Origin: Ctena decussata
Taxonomy: Eukaryota; Mollusca; Bivalvia; Lucinida; Lucinidae
Length of the DNA: 64,000 bases
Direction: 5' to 3'
NCBI GenBank assembly: GCA_963989385.1
Contig: OZ022515.1
Span: 6,790,803-6,854,802 of the forward strand
The notes under the pieces are model-generated. The model did no database searches and was not told where the DNA came from. It saw nothing but the letters and a program-made list of their open reading frames with translations. Every line of letters starts with the position of its first letter. Positions within the stretch are counted from its first letter, which is position 1. A program made the position numbers and the translations under genes. Positions 24,401 through 39,400 of this stretch are shown piece after piece.

Positions 24401-27400
24401 CTTAGCATTTGATGTAGATTGACCTTGTCATTTAATATTGTCAGTATTGTGTGTATTATGTTCAGGGCTGTTTCAAAAATGACAGATTTTCTTTTCTCTG
24501 ATTAGGATTATACATTCAGAAGAGTCTCTTAATCTGACGTCATTCTTCTGCCATGGAGAGAATTTGTTTATACAGATGGAAACCACAGCCCCACCCCCTA
24601 GACGTCGGAGTAGGAAAAAGAGAGGAATCAGGTACATACTATTTATTTGGCTATACAATGGGGTTTTCCCCTTTCTAGACAGACTCCAAATATCTAACTC
24701 AGTCTTATGAAATTCTGCTATAAGATGGGGTTTCCTTTCAACACAAACCTGAAAAATCTAGATCCATGCTATAAGATGGACCTGGATTGTTTGGAATTGT
24801 TTGTGGAAGGAAGAAGCCTCTGTCATATAACCGAAAGTACACTGCAATAGAATTTTGCAATACAGAGACTGAGACTTTAACTTTAACAAGAATTAATACA
24901 TATGGAAACCACAGCACCACCTCCTGGATGTTATTGTAGGAGTTGGAAAAAAAGAGAGGGATCTGATATATACGAACTACTGCAATCTAGAGAGAAACAG
25001 AATTGATTGAGATAGAGCCCATAGCCCACACACACTAGACATAGGAGCAGGAAAAATGGGGGAATCAGATATAAATGAACTACAGCAATCTAGAGAAAAT
25101 CGGAATCATACAGATACATACCACAGCCCCACCTCTAGACATAGGAGTAGGAAAAATGGGGGAATCAGATATAAATGAACAACAGCAATCTAGAGAAAAT
25201 AGGAATCATACAGATACATACCACAGCCCCACCTCTAGACATAGGAGTAGGAAAAATGGGGGAATCAGATATAAATGAACAACAGCAATCTAGAGAAAAT
25301 AGGAAGCATACAGATAAATACCACAGCCCCACCTCTAGACATAGGAGTAGGAAAAATGGGGGAATCAGATATAAATGAACTACAGCAATCTAAAGAAAAT
25401 AGGAATCATATAGATAAATACCACAGCCCACCTCTAGATGTAGGAGTAGGAAAAATGGGGGAATCAGATATAAATGAACTACAGCAATCTAGAGAAAATA
25501 GGAATCATACAGATAAATACCACAGCCCCACCTCTAGACGTAGGAGTAGGAAAAATGGGGGAATCAGATATAAATGAACTACAGCAATCTAGAGAAAATA
25601 GGAATCATATAGATAAATACCACAGCCCCACCTCTAGATATAGGAGAAGGAAAAATGGGGGAATCAGATATAAATGAACTACAGCAATCTAGAGAAAATA
25701 GGAATCATACTGATAAATACCACAGCCCCACCTCTAGACCTAGGAGTAGGAAAAAAGGGGAAATCAGATATAAATAAACTACAGCAATCTAGAGAAAATA
25801 GGAATCGTACAAATAAATACCACAGCCCCACCTCTAGATGAAGGAGAAGGAAAATTGGGGGAATCAGATATAAATGAACAACAGCAATCTAGAGAAAATA
25901 GGAATCATACAGATAAATACCACAGCCCCACCTCTAGACATAGGAGTAGGAAAAATGGGGGTTTCAGATATAAATGAACAACAGCAATCTACAGAAAATA
26001 GGAATCATACTGATAAATACCACAGCCCCACCTCTAGACGTAGGAGTAGGAAAAATGGGGGAATCAGATATAAATGAACTACAGCAATCTAGAGAAAATA
26101 GGAATCATATAGATAAATACCACAGCCCCACCTCTAGATATAGGAGAAGGAAAAATGGGGGAATCAGATATAAATGAACTACAGCAATCTAGAGAAAATA
26201 GGAATCATACTGATAAATACCACAGCCCCACCTCTAGACCTAGGAGTAGGAAAAATGGGGAAATCAGATATAAATAAACTACAGCAATCTAGAGAAAATA
26301 GGAATCGTACAAATAAATACCACAGCCCCACCTCTAGATGTAGGAGAAGGAAAATTGGGGGAATCAGATGTAAATGAACAACAGCAATCTAGAGAAAATA
26401 GGAATCATACAGATAAATACCACAGCCCCACCTTTAGATGTAGGAGAAGGAAAAATGGGGGAATCAGATATAAATGAACTACAGCAATCTAGAGAAAATA
26501 GGAATCATACAGATAAATACCACAGCCCCACCTCTAGACATAGGAGTAGGAAAAATGGGGGAATCAGATATAAATGAACAACAGCAATTTAGAGAAAATA
26601 GGAATCATACAGATAAATACCACAGCCCCACCTCTAGACATAGGAGTAGGAAAAATGGGGGAATCAGATATAAATGAACAACAGCAATCTAGAGAAAATA
26701 GGAATCATACTGATAAATACCACAGCCCCACCTCTTGACGTAGGAGAAGGAAAAATGGGGGAATCAGATATAAATGAACTACAGCAATCTAGAGAAAATA
26801 GGAATCATACAGATAAATACCACAGCCCCACCTCTAGAAGTAGGAGAAGGAAAAATGGGGGAATCAGATATAAACGAACTACAGCAATCTAGAGAAAATA
26901 GGAATCATACAGATAAATACCACAGCCCCACCTCTAGACATAGGAGTAGGAAAATTGGGGGATCAGATATAAATGAACAACAGCAATCTAGAGAAAATAG
27001 GAATCATACAGATAAATACAACAGCCCCACCTCTAGACATAGGAGTAGGAAAAATGGGGGAATCAGATATAAATGAACAACAGCAATCTAGAGAAAATAG
27101 GAATCATACTGATAAATACCACAGCCCCACCTCTAGACGTAGGAGAAGGAAAAATGGGGGAATCAGATATAAATGAACTACAGCAATCTAGAGAAAATAG
27201 GAATCATACAGATAAATACCACAGCCCCACCTCTAGAAGTAGGAGAAGGAAAAATGGGGGAATCAGATATAAATGAACTACAGCAATCTAGAGAAAATAG
27301 GAATCATACAGATAAATACCACAGCCCCACCTCTAGACATAGGAGTAGGAAAAATGGGGGAATCAGATATAAATGAACTACAGCAATCTAAAGAAAAAAG

Positions 27401-30400
27401 GAATCATACAGATAAATACCACAGCCCCACCTCTAGATGTAGGAGTAGGAAAAATGGGGGAATCAGATATAAATGAACTACAACAATCTAGAGAAAATAG
27501 GAATCATACAGATAAATACCACAGCCCCACCTCTAGATGTAGGAGAAGGAAAAATGGGGGAATCAGATATAAATGAACTACAGCAATCTAGAGAAAATAG
27601 GAATCATACAGATAAATACCACAGCCCCACCTCTAGATGTAGGAGATGGAAAAATGGGGGAATCAGATATAAATGAACTACAGCAATCTAGAGAAAATAG
27701 GAATCATACAGATAAATACAACAACCCCACCTCTAGATGCGGGGCCTGGTAGCGCAATCGGTAGGGCACCTGACTCGTAAGTCAGAGGTCCTGGGTTCGA
27801 ATCCCGGTCTGGCCACATACTTTCGTTTCTCCTTCCGCTGATTCAAGAAGGGTAGTTATCTGTTACTGGCGAAAGTATGTGCACTTAGTACTGGTTAACC
27901 GCTTAGGAGGTCTAAGCCTGCCCAGGAATAGTGTGGTTAGGTTAACTGACCGTCCCGACATGACCTTAGTGGTTTACCATGGATGTTAAGCATCAAATCA
28001 ACCAACCAACAAACCCACCTCTAGACATAGGAGAAGGAAAAATGGGGGAATCAGATATAAATCAACTACAGGGATCTAGAGAAAATTGGAATCATACAGA
28101 TAAATACCACAGCCCCATGTCTAGACATAGGAGTAGGAAAAATGGGGGAATCAGATATAAATGAACTACAGCAATCTAGCGAAAATAGGAATCATACTGA
28201 TAAATACCACAGCCCCACCCACCCCTAGACGTAGGAGAAGGAAAAATGGGGGAATCAGATATAAACGAAGTACATTAATCTACAGAAAAAAGGAATCATA
28301 CAGATAAATACCACAGCCCAAGATGTAGGAGTAGGAAAAATGGGAGAATCAGATATAAATGAACTACAGCAATGTACAGAAAATAGGAATCATGCAGATA
28401 AATACGACAGCCCCACCTCTAGACGTAGGAGAAGGAAAAATGGGGGAATCAGATATAAATGAACTACAGCAATCTAGAGAAATAAGGAATCATACTGATA
28501 AATACCACAGCCCCACCTCTAGACCTAGGAGTAGGAAAAATGGGGGAATCAGATATTAATGACATACAGCAATCTAGAGAAAATAGGAATCATACAGATA
28601 AATACCACAGCCCCACCTCTAGACGTAGGAGTAGGAAAAATGGGGGAATCAGATATAAATGAACTACAGCAATCTAGAGAATCATACAGATAAATACCAC
28701 AGCCCCACCTCTAGACATAGGAGTAGGAAATGGGGGAATCAGATATAAATGAACTACAGCAATCTAGAGAAAATAGGAATCATACAGATAAATACCACAG
28801 CCCCACCTCTAGACATAGGAGTAAGAAAAATGGGGGAATCAGATATAAATGAACTACAGCAATCTAGAGAAAATAGGAATCATACAGATAAATACCACAG
28901 CCCCACCTCTAGATGTAGGAGAAGGAAAAATGGGGGAATCTGATATAAATGAACTACAGCAATCTAGAGAAAATAGGAATCATACAGATAAATACCACAG
29001 CCCCACCTCTAGACGTAGGAGTAGGAAAAATGGGGGAATCGGATATAATGAACTACAGCAATCTGGAGAAAATAGGAATCATACAGATAAATACCACAGC
29101 CCCACCTCTAGATGTAGGAGATGGAAAAATGGGGGAATCAGATATAAATGACATACAGCAATCTAGAGAAAATAGGAATCATACAGATAAATACGACAGC
29201 CCCACCTCTAGACGTAGGAGTAGGAAAAATGGGGGAATCGGATATAAATGAACTACAGCAATCTAGAGAAAATAGGAATCATACTGATAAATACCACAGC
29301 CCCACCTCTAGACGTAGGAGTAGGAAAAATGGGGGAATCAGATATAAATGAACTACAGCAATCTAGAGAAAATAGGAATCATACAGATAAATACCACAGC
29401 CCCACCTCTAGACATAGGAGTAGGAAAAATGGGGGAATCAGATATAAATGAACTACAGCAATCTAGAGAAAATAGGAATCATATAGATAAATACCACAGC
29501 CCCGCCTCTAGATGTAGGAGAAGGAAAAATGGGGGAATCAGATATAAATGAACTACAGCAATCTAGAGAAAATAGGAATCATACTGATAAATACCACAGC
29601 CCCACCTCTAGACATAGGGGAAGGAAAAATGGGGGAATCAGATATAAATGAAGTACAGCAATCTAGAGAAAATAGGAATCATACAGATAAATACCACAGC
29701 CCCGCCTCCTTGACATGAGAGGAATCAGTGATCTAGATAAAAAAAACAAAAAAAACATTAAATTTCATAAATCTAGAGAGAGTAAGTTAAACTTCAGCAA
29801 CTGAGAGAATAATCTAGAAAGAATAGACCAATTAGAAAGAGTAAGTGCCTTTAACAGCAGTGGGAAAATCAGAATTTTGAGACTTCTTGATATTTTGAAT
29901 TTAAACCAAAAGTCAGGGAAACTTTAAATTTTAGGCTTCTGATACAAAACCTCTTCAGATTCTGGGGTGACTCGCTGAAGTTAGACAAAGGTATTGCTTT
30001 TTCATTTCGGCCATGGGGACTTAACTTTTGTGAGCTTTAAAGTGTAGCTCCATGTTATGATAATGTGCAGACAGATGAGACACAGCACTCTTTGGAATAC
30101 TTGCTTAATGTCAGTAACAACCTGCACTGCAAAATATTAGTCATTTGTACATGATAAATGGCTTCCTGCCAAGACTGTCCGCATGATTTTGCTTCCTGCC
30201 GAGGCTCTCGGCAGGAAGCAGAATCACGCGGACAGTCTCGGCAGGAAGCAATTTTTCGAGGACAGTAGTCTCTGCAGGAAGCAAGAGTTCGCGGACAGTC
30301 TCGGCGGAAGCCAAATATGACGGACAGTCTCTGCAGGAAGCGAAAATTAGCGGAATCGATTATACCCTGTGGTCCAAGACATGAAAATATCCGAGGAAAC

Positions 30401-33400
30401 TGCAGATGCACTGGTCATAGTCTTGATTATGCCCCCAACTTCGAAGAAGTTGAGGGGGCGTGATTATGCCCCCAACTTCGAAGAAGTTGAGGGGGCATAT
30501 TACTTCCGGGTTGTCTGTTAGTCCTTAAATCTGTTCGTACGTGCATCCGTTCGTCATGCATACCATAGCTAAGGAACATGCTAGAGTTTTGAAATTTCAC
30601 ATATGGATTCGTCATCAAAAAATAGCTGACACATATTTTTTTTCTTGTCAGAGTTGTCTCCCTTTTTGGAGTTATGCCCCTTGAGAAAAAATCAGACTGA
30701 AACCATGTGAGCAATCTCAAAAAGTATTTTAGCTAGAGCCTTGAAACTTTGCCAGCTTATTAGGACTGATGAGTAGATGAACTGATTAACTTTTGGAAAA
30801 AAAAATTGAATTTTATATCAAGTTATTCCCCTTTTTCGACTTAGTGCATTGTAAGCCTATGGAAACTTGTGAACAAAATATCTCAAGAACTCTGATGCTA
30901 GGATCATGATTTTTGCAGGAAGATATTGCCCAAGGTGTAGATGACCTGATTAACTTTTGAAAAAAAAAAAGTTATACCCCTTTTTGACTTAGTGCATTGA
31001 AGCCTTTAGTACAAAGGTACCCTAACATACACTCAAGAATGGTAAGAGCTAAGAACTTGAAACTTTATACACATGATCAGTATGGAAAATAAGCCAACAT
31101 GTGTTTTTTTCTTTTTTCTGCCTGTCATGTTTTCCCAGAGTTATGCCCCTTTTTCGACTTAGCTTGTGGAACATTATGAACAAAATATCTCAAGAACCCC
31201 TGATGCTAGGATCATGGCTTTTTGCAGGATGACACTGCCCAAGGTGTAGATGACCTGATTAAATTTTGAGGAAAAAAATCGTGAAGTTTTGACCGAGTTA
31301 TGCCCCTTTTTCAACTTAGTACATCATAAGCCTATGGAACCTTGTGAACAAAATATCTGGAGAAACCCTGACACTAGGATCATGATTTTATGAGTATATT
31401 GCCCAAGGTGTAGAAGACCTGATTATCTTTTGAAAAAAAGATCATAAATTTTTGAACAAGTTAGGCCCCTTTTTCGACTTAGTGCATTGAAGCCTATGAT
31501 ACAAAGTTACAAATATTATGGGATGAGCCTTCTTAAAAGGCAAGCATATGGTTGGGGACATAGTGTTTCATTAACACATTTTCTAGTTTAAAAGTTATTA
31601 TCTGTTGTCTTCAGGAAGAGGTACAGTGGAAACATTCTCCCAGTGCCAAGTACAGACAATGTGACATCTGCATCCAGTAGAGAAGGTGGGGATGAATATT
31701 CTTCTGAGGCTTCTGAGATGGACACACAGGTGAGAACCTGCACACTTCAGTTAACCGTTTTTAGACCAGTGAATTTGTCTGTTCTTATCTTTTGGATGAT
31801 TCCATTTTTAGCTCACCAGAGCTGACGGCTCTGGGGGAGCTTATAGGATAGGCAGTTGTCTATCGTCGTCGTCAGTTTTAAACGACATCTCCTCTGAAGC
31901 CACTTGGCCAATTGGGCCCAAATTTCATCTGTAGCATCCTTGGGCTAGGTGATTGTAAGTTTGTATTTTTATGAAAATCTGCCCTTTACTTTGGTTGCTA
32001 TGGCTTATATCGGGGAAAATTGAAAAATGGCAATTATTGCCAAGCCATTGCAGATATGTTGACAAAACTTTTATAGAAAAGTTTCTTGAGAAGTCTTCTA
32101 TCAGCTGTACGTTTTTTGGCCCACTGCTCCTTTTATTGGTTGCCATGGAAACCAAAATGCAAAAAAAACAGGGAAAAATAATCAAAAAATTATCTCCTCT
32201 GAAGCCACTGTAGTATCCTTAGGCTGGGGAATTGAAAATTTGTGGGTTTTTTTATGAAAATCGGCTCTTTAGTGTGGTTGCTATGGTAACTTAGAGTTGC
32301 ATTGACTTATAATGGGGAAAATTGAAAAATGGCATTTACTGCCAAGCCATTGCAGATATGTTGACAAAACTTTTATAGAAATGTTCCTTTAGAAGTCTTC
32401 TACCAGCTATATGTTTTTTGGCCCACTGCTCCTTTTATTGGTTGCCATGGAAACCAAAATGCAAAAAATGGAAAAAAATACTTAAAAAATTATCTCCTCT
32501 GAAGCCACTTGCCGATTAGGCCCAGTTTTCATCCGTAGTATCCTTAGGCTGGGGGATTGAAAGTTTGTGTTTTTTTATGAAAATCGGCTTTTTAGTTTGG
32601 TTGCTATGGTAACTTAAGAGTTGCATTGACTTAGAATTGTGAAAATTGAATAATGGCATTTATGACATTTGTGACAGCAATTTGAAGCCTATACAAACTT
32701 GATAGCAATTTTGAGATCTGGTGAGCTTTGTGGCCTGTGGGCCTCTTGTTTTCATTTCTAGTTTAAGGGGTTTCTTGTGAATGTTTTCATTATTTTATTG
32801 TTTTCATACGCCCGTTTTGAAAAAACGGACGTATTATGTCGTGGCGCTGTCCCTCTGTCCGTCCGTCCGACCATCCGTCCGTCCGTAAACATTCTTGTGC
32901 ATGCCATAACTCAGTAACCATTTGGATATCTTCATGAAATTTTGTAGGCATATGTATTAGGTAGGGTGAACGTGTCGCGTACAAGAATGGTTGCTCCCCC
33001 TTCCTTGGTTTCAAAGTTATGCCCCTTTGATTGTTTTTTACCCTACAGGTCTTGTGCGCGCCAGAACTAGATAACTGTTTGGGATATCTTCATGAAACTT
33101 CATAGCAATGTGTATGAAGTCCTAACGATGTGTCGCGTACAACAATGGTTGCTCTCCCTTTCTTCGTTTCTGAGTTACATCCCTTTTATTAGTTCTTTTC
33201 GACTAATTGTGTGTATACTTATGTTGTGCATACATTAACTCGGTAACTGTTTGGAATATAATGATGAAACTTTATAGTGATGTGCATGATCACAAGATAA
33301 TATGTCGCATATAAGAATGGTTGCTTCCCCTTTCTTAATTTTGGAGTGACCTCCCTTTCCTCAGTCCGTAAACATTCTTGTGTGCGCCATTGCGCCATTA

Positions 33401-36400
33401 CTCAGTAACCATTTGGGATATCTTCATGAAATTTTGAAGGCATATGTAGTAAGTAGGGGGAATGTATCTCATACAAGAATGGTTGCTCCCCTTTCCTTAG
33501 TTTCCAAGTTATGCACCTTTGATTGTTTTAATTCCCCCTGCAGGTCTTGTGCACGCCAGAACTAGATAACTGTTTGGGATATCTTCATGAAACTTCATAG
33601 CAATGTGTATGAAGTCCCAACAATGTGTCATGTACAACAATGGTTGCTCTCCCTTTCTTAGTTTCTGACTTACATCCCTTTTATTAGTTCTTTTCGACTA
33701 TTTTTGTGTATTCTTAAGTTGTGCATACATTAACTCGGTAACTGTTTGGAATATCATGATGAAACTTTATAGCAATGTGCATGATCACAAGATGATGTGT
33801 CTCATATAAGAATGGTTGCTCCCCATTTCTTAATTTTGGAGTAACCTCCCTTTGATCATTATTTTTAGGCATTTCCTCTCACTCCATATCTCCTTAACCC
33901 TTTGAAGTATTAGAATGAAACTTTGTAGGAATGTGTGTAATAATGGGGCAATGTATTCTGAGCAAGAACCACGACTCTGGCTTGCTTACTGGATTATCTT
34001 CCCATGCATAAATTTCCTGTTTACTCTGTAACTCCTTAACCGTTTAGAATGTATTAGAACCAAGAATGGTATATCTAGTATATATAGTTTATGAATTATC
34101 TCCCTTGTTTGACTTTGGCATTACTCAACTTAGGAGCCACTTCACCTTGGAAGCTGATTTTTGGTATACTAATAATATTTGATGTGTTAAATATTTAAAT
34201 CATGTTGCCATCATTAATTAAAGTGTGGTTTCCCCTGTTTGTCCGCCTGTCTGTCCTTTTGTAAACAATCTTGTTCATTCTATAATTCCTTTATGACATT
34301 AAAACGGGCGTATTATGCGCCGCTTGCGAAGCCCTTGTTTTGAATAGAAATTCCTGTAGGCAACCAGCATAGACCTTGATCAGACATCTGAACTGGGTCT
34401 GCACCATTTGCATAAAACCCCAAAACAGGTTTCGAGTCTAAAAAGGGTTAAGTGTCTGTGTGGCGAAGTGGTTAGCATTTCTGACTTTGGATCAGGGGGA
34501 CACAAGTTCGAGTCCCACTGGAGACGAGATTCTCAATGAACCTTAACGGTGCTTAATTGTACAGAGCTTTTCATAGAAGGGGTCTACTCGTAAAGGAAAG
34601 AATTTCATCTTACAGGAGAAAATTCTTTCATTTAAGAGTTAAACCCCAGTTGAGAAGGGAGGTAAAAATGAAAATGACAGAGTTACTTCCCCTGAAAGCA
34701 TACCCATTCACCTTTACAATTCTTATCTTTGAAGGTTCCTACCTGGATTCGACAAGAACTAGCTTTATCTGAAATTGATGCGGAGGATAATGGAAATGAG
34801 GCTGATGATACAAGTGACCAGTCTGACCTTGACCTCAAACGGGGGACAATTGACAGCTCAATGTCAAGTATACAGATTAACAGAGATCTGACACCGTGTA
34901 AAGCACTAGTACCAGACAAGAAACCAAGTCCAAGGGGAATAAAGCAAGAAATTACTGTTTCTACACTTAGACAGGTGAGGGTTCAAGGTCATTTTCTTCA
35001 TGCATTTTAACTTAAAGCAAGAGAGAAATAGATGACAAAATTTCCGGCAGCAATATTTCAAAAACTGTTTGTCCAAGCTGTTCATATTCAGAATTCAATT
35101 TATACTAGAGGGCCAACAGTATAGATCAAGATACTCCTCATCTGGGTCTACACTGCTTGCAAATGTAACTTTTTTCTTTTTTGGCACTGTAAGTGTTAAA
35201 CGATTGGATAAATATTTGGATTGGCTTGAATAATAATGATTGATTAAATATCTTTGTTTGTCAATTTTGGCATTTTTACCCATGGATCTTCTAGATCAAT
35301 GTAAATTTGGTGCATTGTTTTAAAAGAATATTCATTCTGTACAATCTTACAGCGATACAATATTGGATTTATATAAAATGTTAAAATATGTGGGTACACC
35401 ATGATTTATGCCATTTCATCTTTTGTAACCTTGTTTTCTTCCCAGGAAAATATGAGCCGCGACGTGACAAAACCAACAATGTGGTAGTGCGCCCAGCGCA
35501 GACTCAGATCAGCCTGGGCATCCGCCCAGTCTGATCAGAGTCTTCGCTGTCCGCATGGAGGTAGCATAGACCCTTAGCTACCCTTTAAGCGCTAAGCGAC
35601 GAGTCTGATCAGATTGGGTGGATGCCCAGGCTGATCTGAGTCTGCACTGGGCGCACAACCACATTGTTGGTTTTGTCGTGTCGCGGCTCATATAGCCTTT
35701 CCAAAAAGGTGTCTACTCTTGAGGGAAAAAAAATTACTCCAAGCTTTTCCTAGGGCAGGAAACTGTTTCCCTTAAGAGTTGATGCCCATTGAGAAGGGAG
35801 GCAAATATGAAATAGGCAGAGTTGTTTCCCCTGAACGTGTATTCATTCACCTTACCAGCGGCCATGAATTTAGCCATGTCAGGCAAAAGTAACTGTGAAT
35901 TCACACAAACATAAATTAGCCGCAACATGACAAAACCAACAAAGTGGCATATGCGCGCAGTGAAGACTGAGATTAGCCTGGGCTTCTGCCCAGGCTGATC
36001 AGAGTCTTTGCTGTGCGCTTAAGGGGAAGCCAAAGGTCTAAGCTACCTCCATGGGGACAGTGAAGACTCTGATCAGACTGGGTGGATGCCCAGGCTGATC
36101 TGAGTCTTCACTGGGTGCACATGCCACTTTATTGGTTTTGTCGTGTCAGGGGTCAAATGCAGTTACACTACATGTATATCAGGTAGATGCAATAATTTTA
36201 TTGGCATTTTGAATTTGAAAGTCATGAAAAGGCTTTGAATTTCAGTCTTTACCATATAAATTCCAGGTATTAGGACAGATAGGTTTGAGCAAACAGTGCA
36301 AGCCCAGATCAGACTGCTCCCAAAGGAGCAGTTTGATCAGTGATTTTACTGTTTGCCTTTCCGTCCGCATCATTTGGAGAAACTATTTCCTGGTATTAAA

Positions 36401-39400
36401 AACCAAACTGATCTAATTTAGAACAGTTGTTGTAGTTATTTTACCATATTCGACCTAATTAGGGTGCACGCCCCAATAGGAGCGCATCATGGGAATTTCT
36501 GAGAAATATGATTATTAGCCCACATATTATTAGCTCACCTGAGCCTTTAGGCTCATAGGTGAGCTAATAGTATAGCCAGGCATCTGTCGTCCGTTCGTCG
36601 TCTGTCGTCAACATTTTCAAACATCTTCTCCTCTGAAACCACTGGGCCGATTGAAGCCGTATTTCATATGGAGCCTACCTAGGTCGGGGGAACGAAAGTT
36701 TGTTCCGGGTATCTGGGTCACAAGACCAAGATGGCCACCACGCCCTATATATGGTAAAAACCCTTCAAAAATCTTCTTCTCCAGAACCAAAAGGCCTATG
36801 ACCTTGAAACTTGGTATGTAGCATCGGCATGCGGGCCCATCATAGTTTGTACAAATGATGACCTTGCGATGACCTTGACCTAATTTATGACATGGTCAAC
36901 TTTGGTATGATTGGCTTTTATATGGGAAAACGCTTAAACAGTGGATTTCTAAGAAACTATTTAGGTCTAAGGTACAATACTTGGTATACATGGTCAACTA
37001 AATGAACAAATGAAGATATTATGTCTCTAAAGGTCAAGATCATTCAGTCCGTCCATCAGTCGTCAAGATTTTCAAACATCTTCTCCTCTGAAACCACTGG
37101 GCTGATTGAAGCCCTATTTCATATGGAGCCTACCTAGGTCAGGGGAATGAAAGTTTGTTCCGGGTATCTGGTTCACATGACCAAGATGGCCGCCATGCCC
37201 ATATATGGTAAAAACCTTTCAAAAATCTTCTTCTCCAGAACCAAAAGGCCTATGACCTTGAAACTTGGAATGTAGCATCGAGCATGTGGGCCCATCATAG
37301 TTAATACAAATGATGACCTTGCGATGACCTTGACCTAATTTATGACATTGACAACTTTATTACGTTAGGCTTTTATATGGGAAAACGCTTAAACAGTGGA
37401 TTTCTCAGAAACTATTTAGGTCTAAGGTACAATACTTGGTATACATGGTCAACTAAATGAACAAATGAAGATATTATGTCGCTAAAGGTCAAGGTCATTC
37501 TGTCTGTCCATCCGTCGTCAAGATTTTCAAACATCTTCTCCTCTGAAACCACTGGGCTGATTTAAGCCATATTTCATATGGAGCCTACCTAGGTCAGGGG
37601 AATGAAAGTTTGTTCAGGGTATCTGGGTCACATGACCAAGATGGCCGCCATGCCCATATATGGTAAAAACCTTTCAAAAATCTTCTTCTCCAGAAACAAA
37701 AGGCCTATGATCTTGAAACTTGGAATGTAGCATCGAGCATGTGGGCCCATCATAGTTAATACAAATGATGACCTTGCGATGACCTTGACCTAATTTATGA
37801 CATTGACAACTTTATTACGTTAGGCTTTTATATGGGAACACACTGAAACAGTGGATTTCTCAGAAACTGTTTAAGTCTAAAGTACAATATTTGGTATATA
37901 TGGTCAACTAAATGAACAAATGAAGAAATTATGTCACTAAAGGTCAAGGTCATTTGGTCTGTCCATCCGTCGTCAAGATTTTCGAACATCTTCTCCTCTG
38001 AATCCACTGGGCCGCTTGAAGCCAAATCTCATATGGAGTCCCAGTGGCATGGGGGGATGAAAGTTTATATGCCGGGTCTGGGTCACATGACCAAGATGGC
38101 CGCCATGCCCATATATGGTAAAAACCCTTCAAAAATCTTCTTCTCCAGAACCAAAAGGCCTATGACCTTGAAACTTGGTATGTAGCCACGGGCATGCGGG
38201 CCCATCATAGTTTGTACAAATGATGACCTTGCGATGACCTTGACTTAATTTATGACATGGTCAACTTTGGTATGATTGGCTTTTATATGGGAAAACGCTT
38301 AAACAGTGGATATCTCAGAAACTATTTAAGTCTAAGGTACAATACTTGGTATACATGGTCAACTAAATGAACAAATGAAGATATTATATCACTAAAGGTC
38401 AAGGTCATTCGGTCTGTCCATCAGTTGTCAAGATTTTCAAAATATCTTCTCCTCTGAAACCACTGGGCCGATTAAAGCCAAATTTCATATGGAGTCTCAG
38501 TGGGATGGAGGAACGAAAGTTTATATGTGGGGTCTGGGTCACATGACCAAGATGGCCGCCATGCCTATATATGGTAAAAACCCTTCAAAAATCTTCTTCT
38601 CCAGAACCAAAAGGCCTATGACCTTGAAACTTGGTATGTAGCATCGGGCATGTGGGCCCATTATAGTTAATACAAATGATGACCTTGCGATGACCTTGAC
38701 CGAATATATGACATGGTCAACTTCGGTACCTTAGGCTTTTATATGGGAACACACTTAAACAGTGGATGTCTCAGAAACTATTTAAGTCTTAGGTAGAATA
38801 TTTGGTATTTATGGTCAACTAAATGAACAATCGGCTTAAACAGTGGATTTCTCAGAAACTATTTACGTCTAAGGAACAATACTTAGTATACATGGTCAAC
38901 TAAATGAACAAATGAAGATATTATTTCACTAAAGGTCAAGGTCATTCTCTCCGTCCATCTGTTGTCAAGATTTTCAAACAGCTTCTCCTCTGAAATCACT
39001 GGGCGGATTGAAGCTAAATTTCATATGGAGTCTTAGTGGGATGGGGGAACAAAAGTCGTCCGTCCGTCGTCAACATTTTCAAACATCTTCTCCGCTGAAA
39101 CCACTGGGCCGATTGAAGCCATATGGGCATGTTCAAATAAAATGTGACCAAAGCATTTCAGAGAATTTTAAAGAAAACAGGGCTATATTAGTGCATTATT
39201 TTTGTTGCTGAAGATGTATCATGTGGCCTTGAAGATACCTGCCGAATTTCATTGAAATACTTTGAGTAATAAAAAAGTTATGGGCAAAAATATAGCCAAA
39301 AAACTCAGGAGTGTAACGCTTTTTGTGTGACATTTTTTTGATTACTGAATTTTCAGCATGCAATTTTACAAAAAAAGTGCCCGTTACCATACCTATTAGC

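Noticed and set aside
27745..27815. Functional tRNA-Thr gene
   Set aside because: Only the A/B-box head of a SINE: no proper acceptor stem, imperfect anticodon stem, continuous with a SINE body shared by four other copies.
25075..29551. Dozens of ~67-residue open frames with similar sequence (NYSNLEKIGIIQINTTAPPL type)
   Set aside because: They are the 100-bp tandem unit read in overlapping frames; the unit length breaks frame, each ends in a stop every second unit, and none has splice or promoter context.
34453..34530. tRNA-Gln gene
   Set aside because: Anticodon-like TTG and B box present, but acceptor and D stems do not pair convincingly; probably a SINE head or relic.
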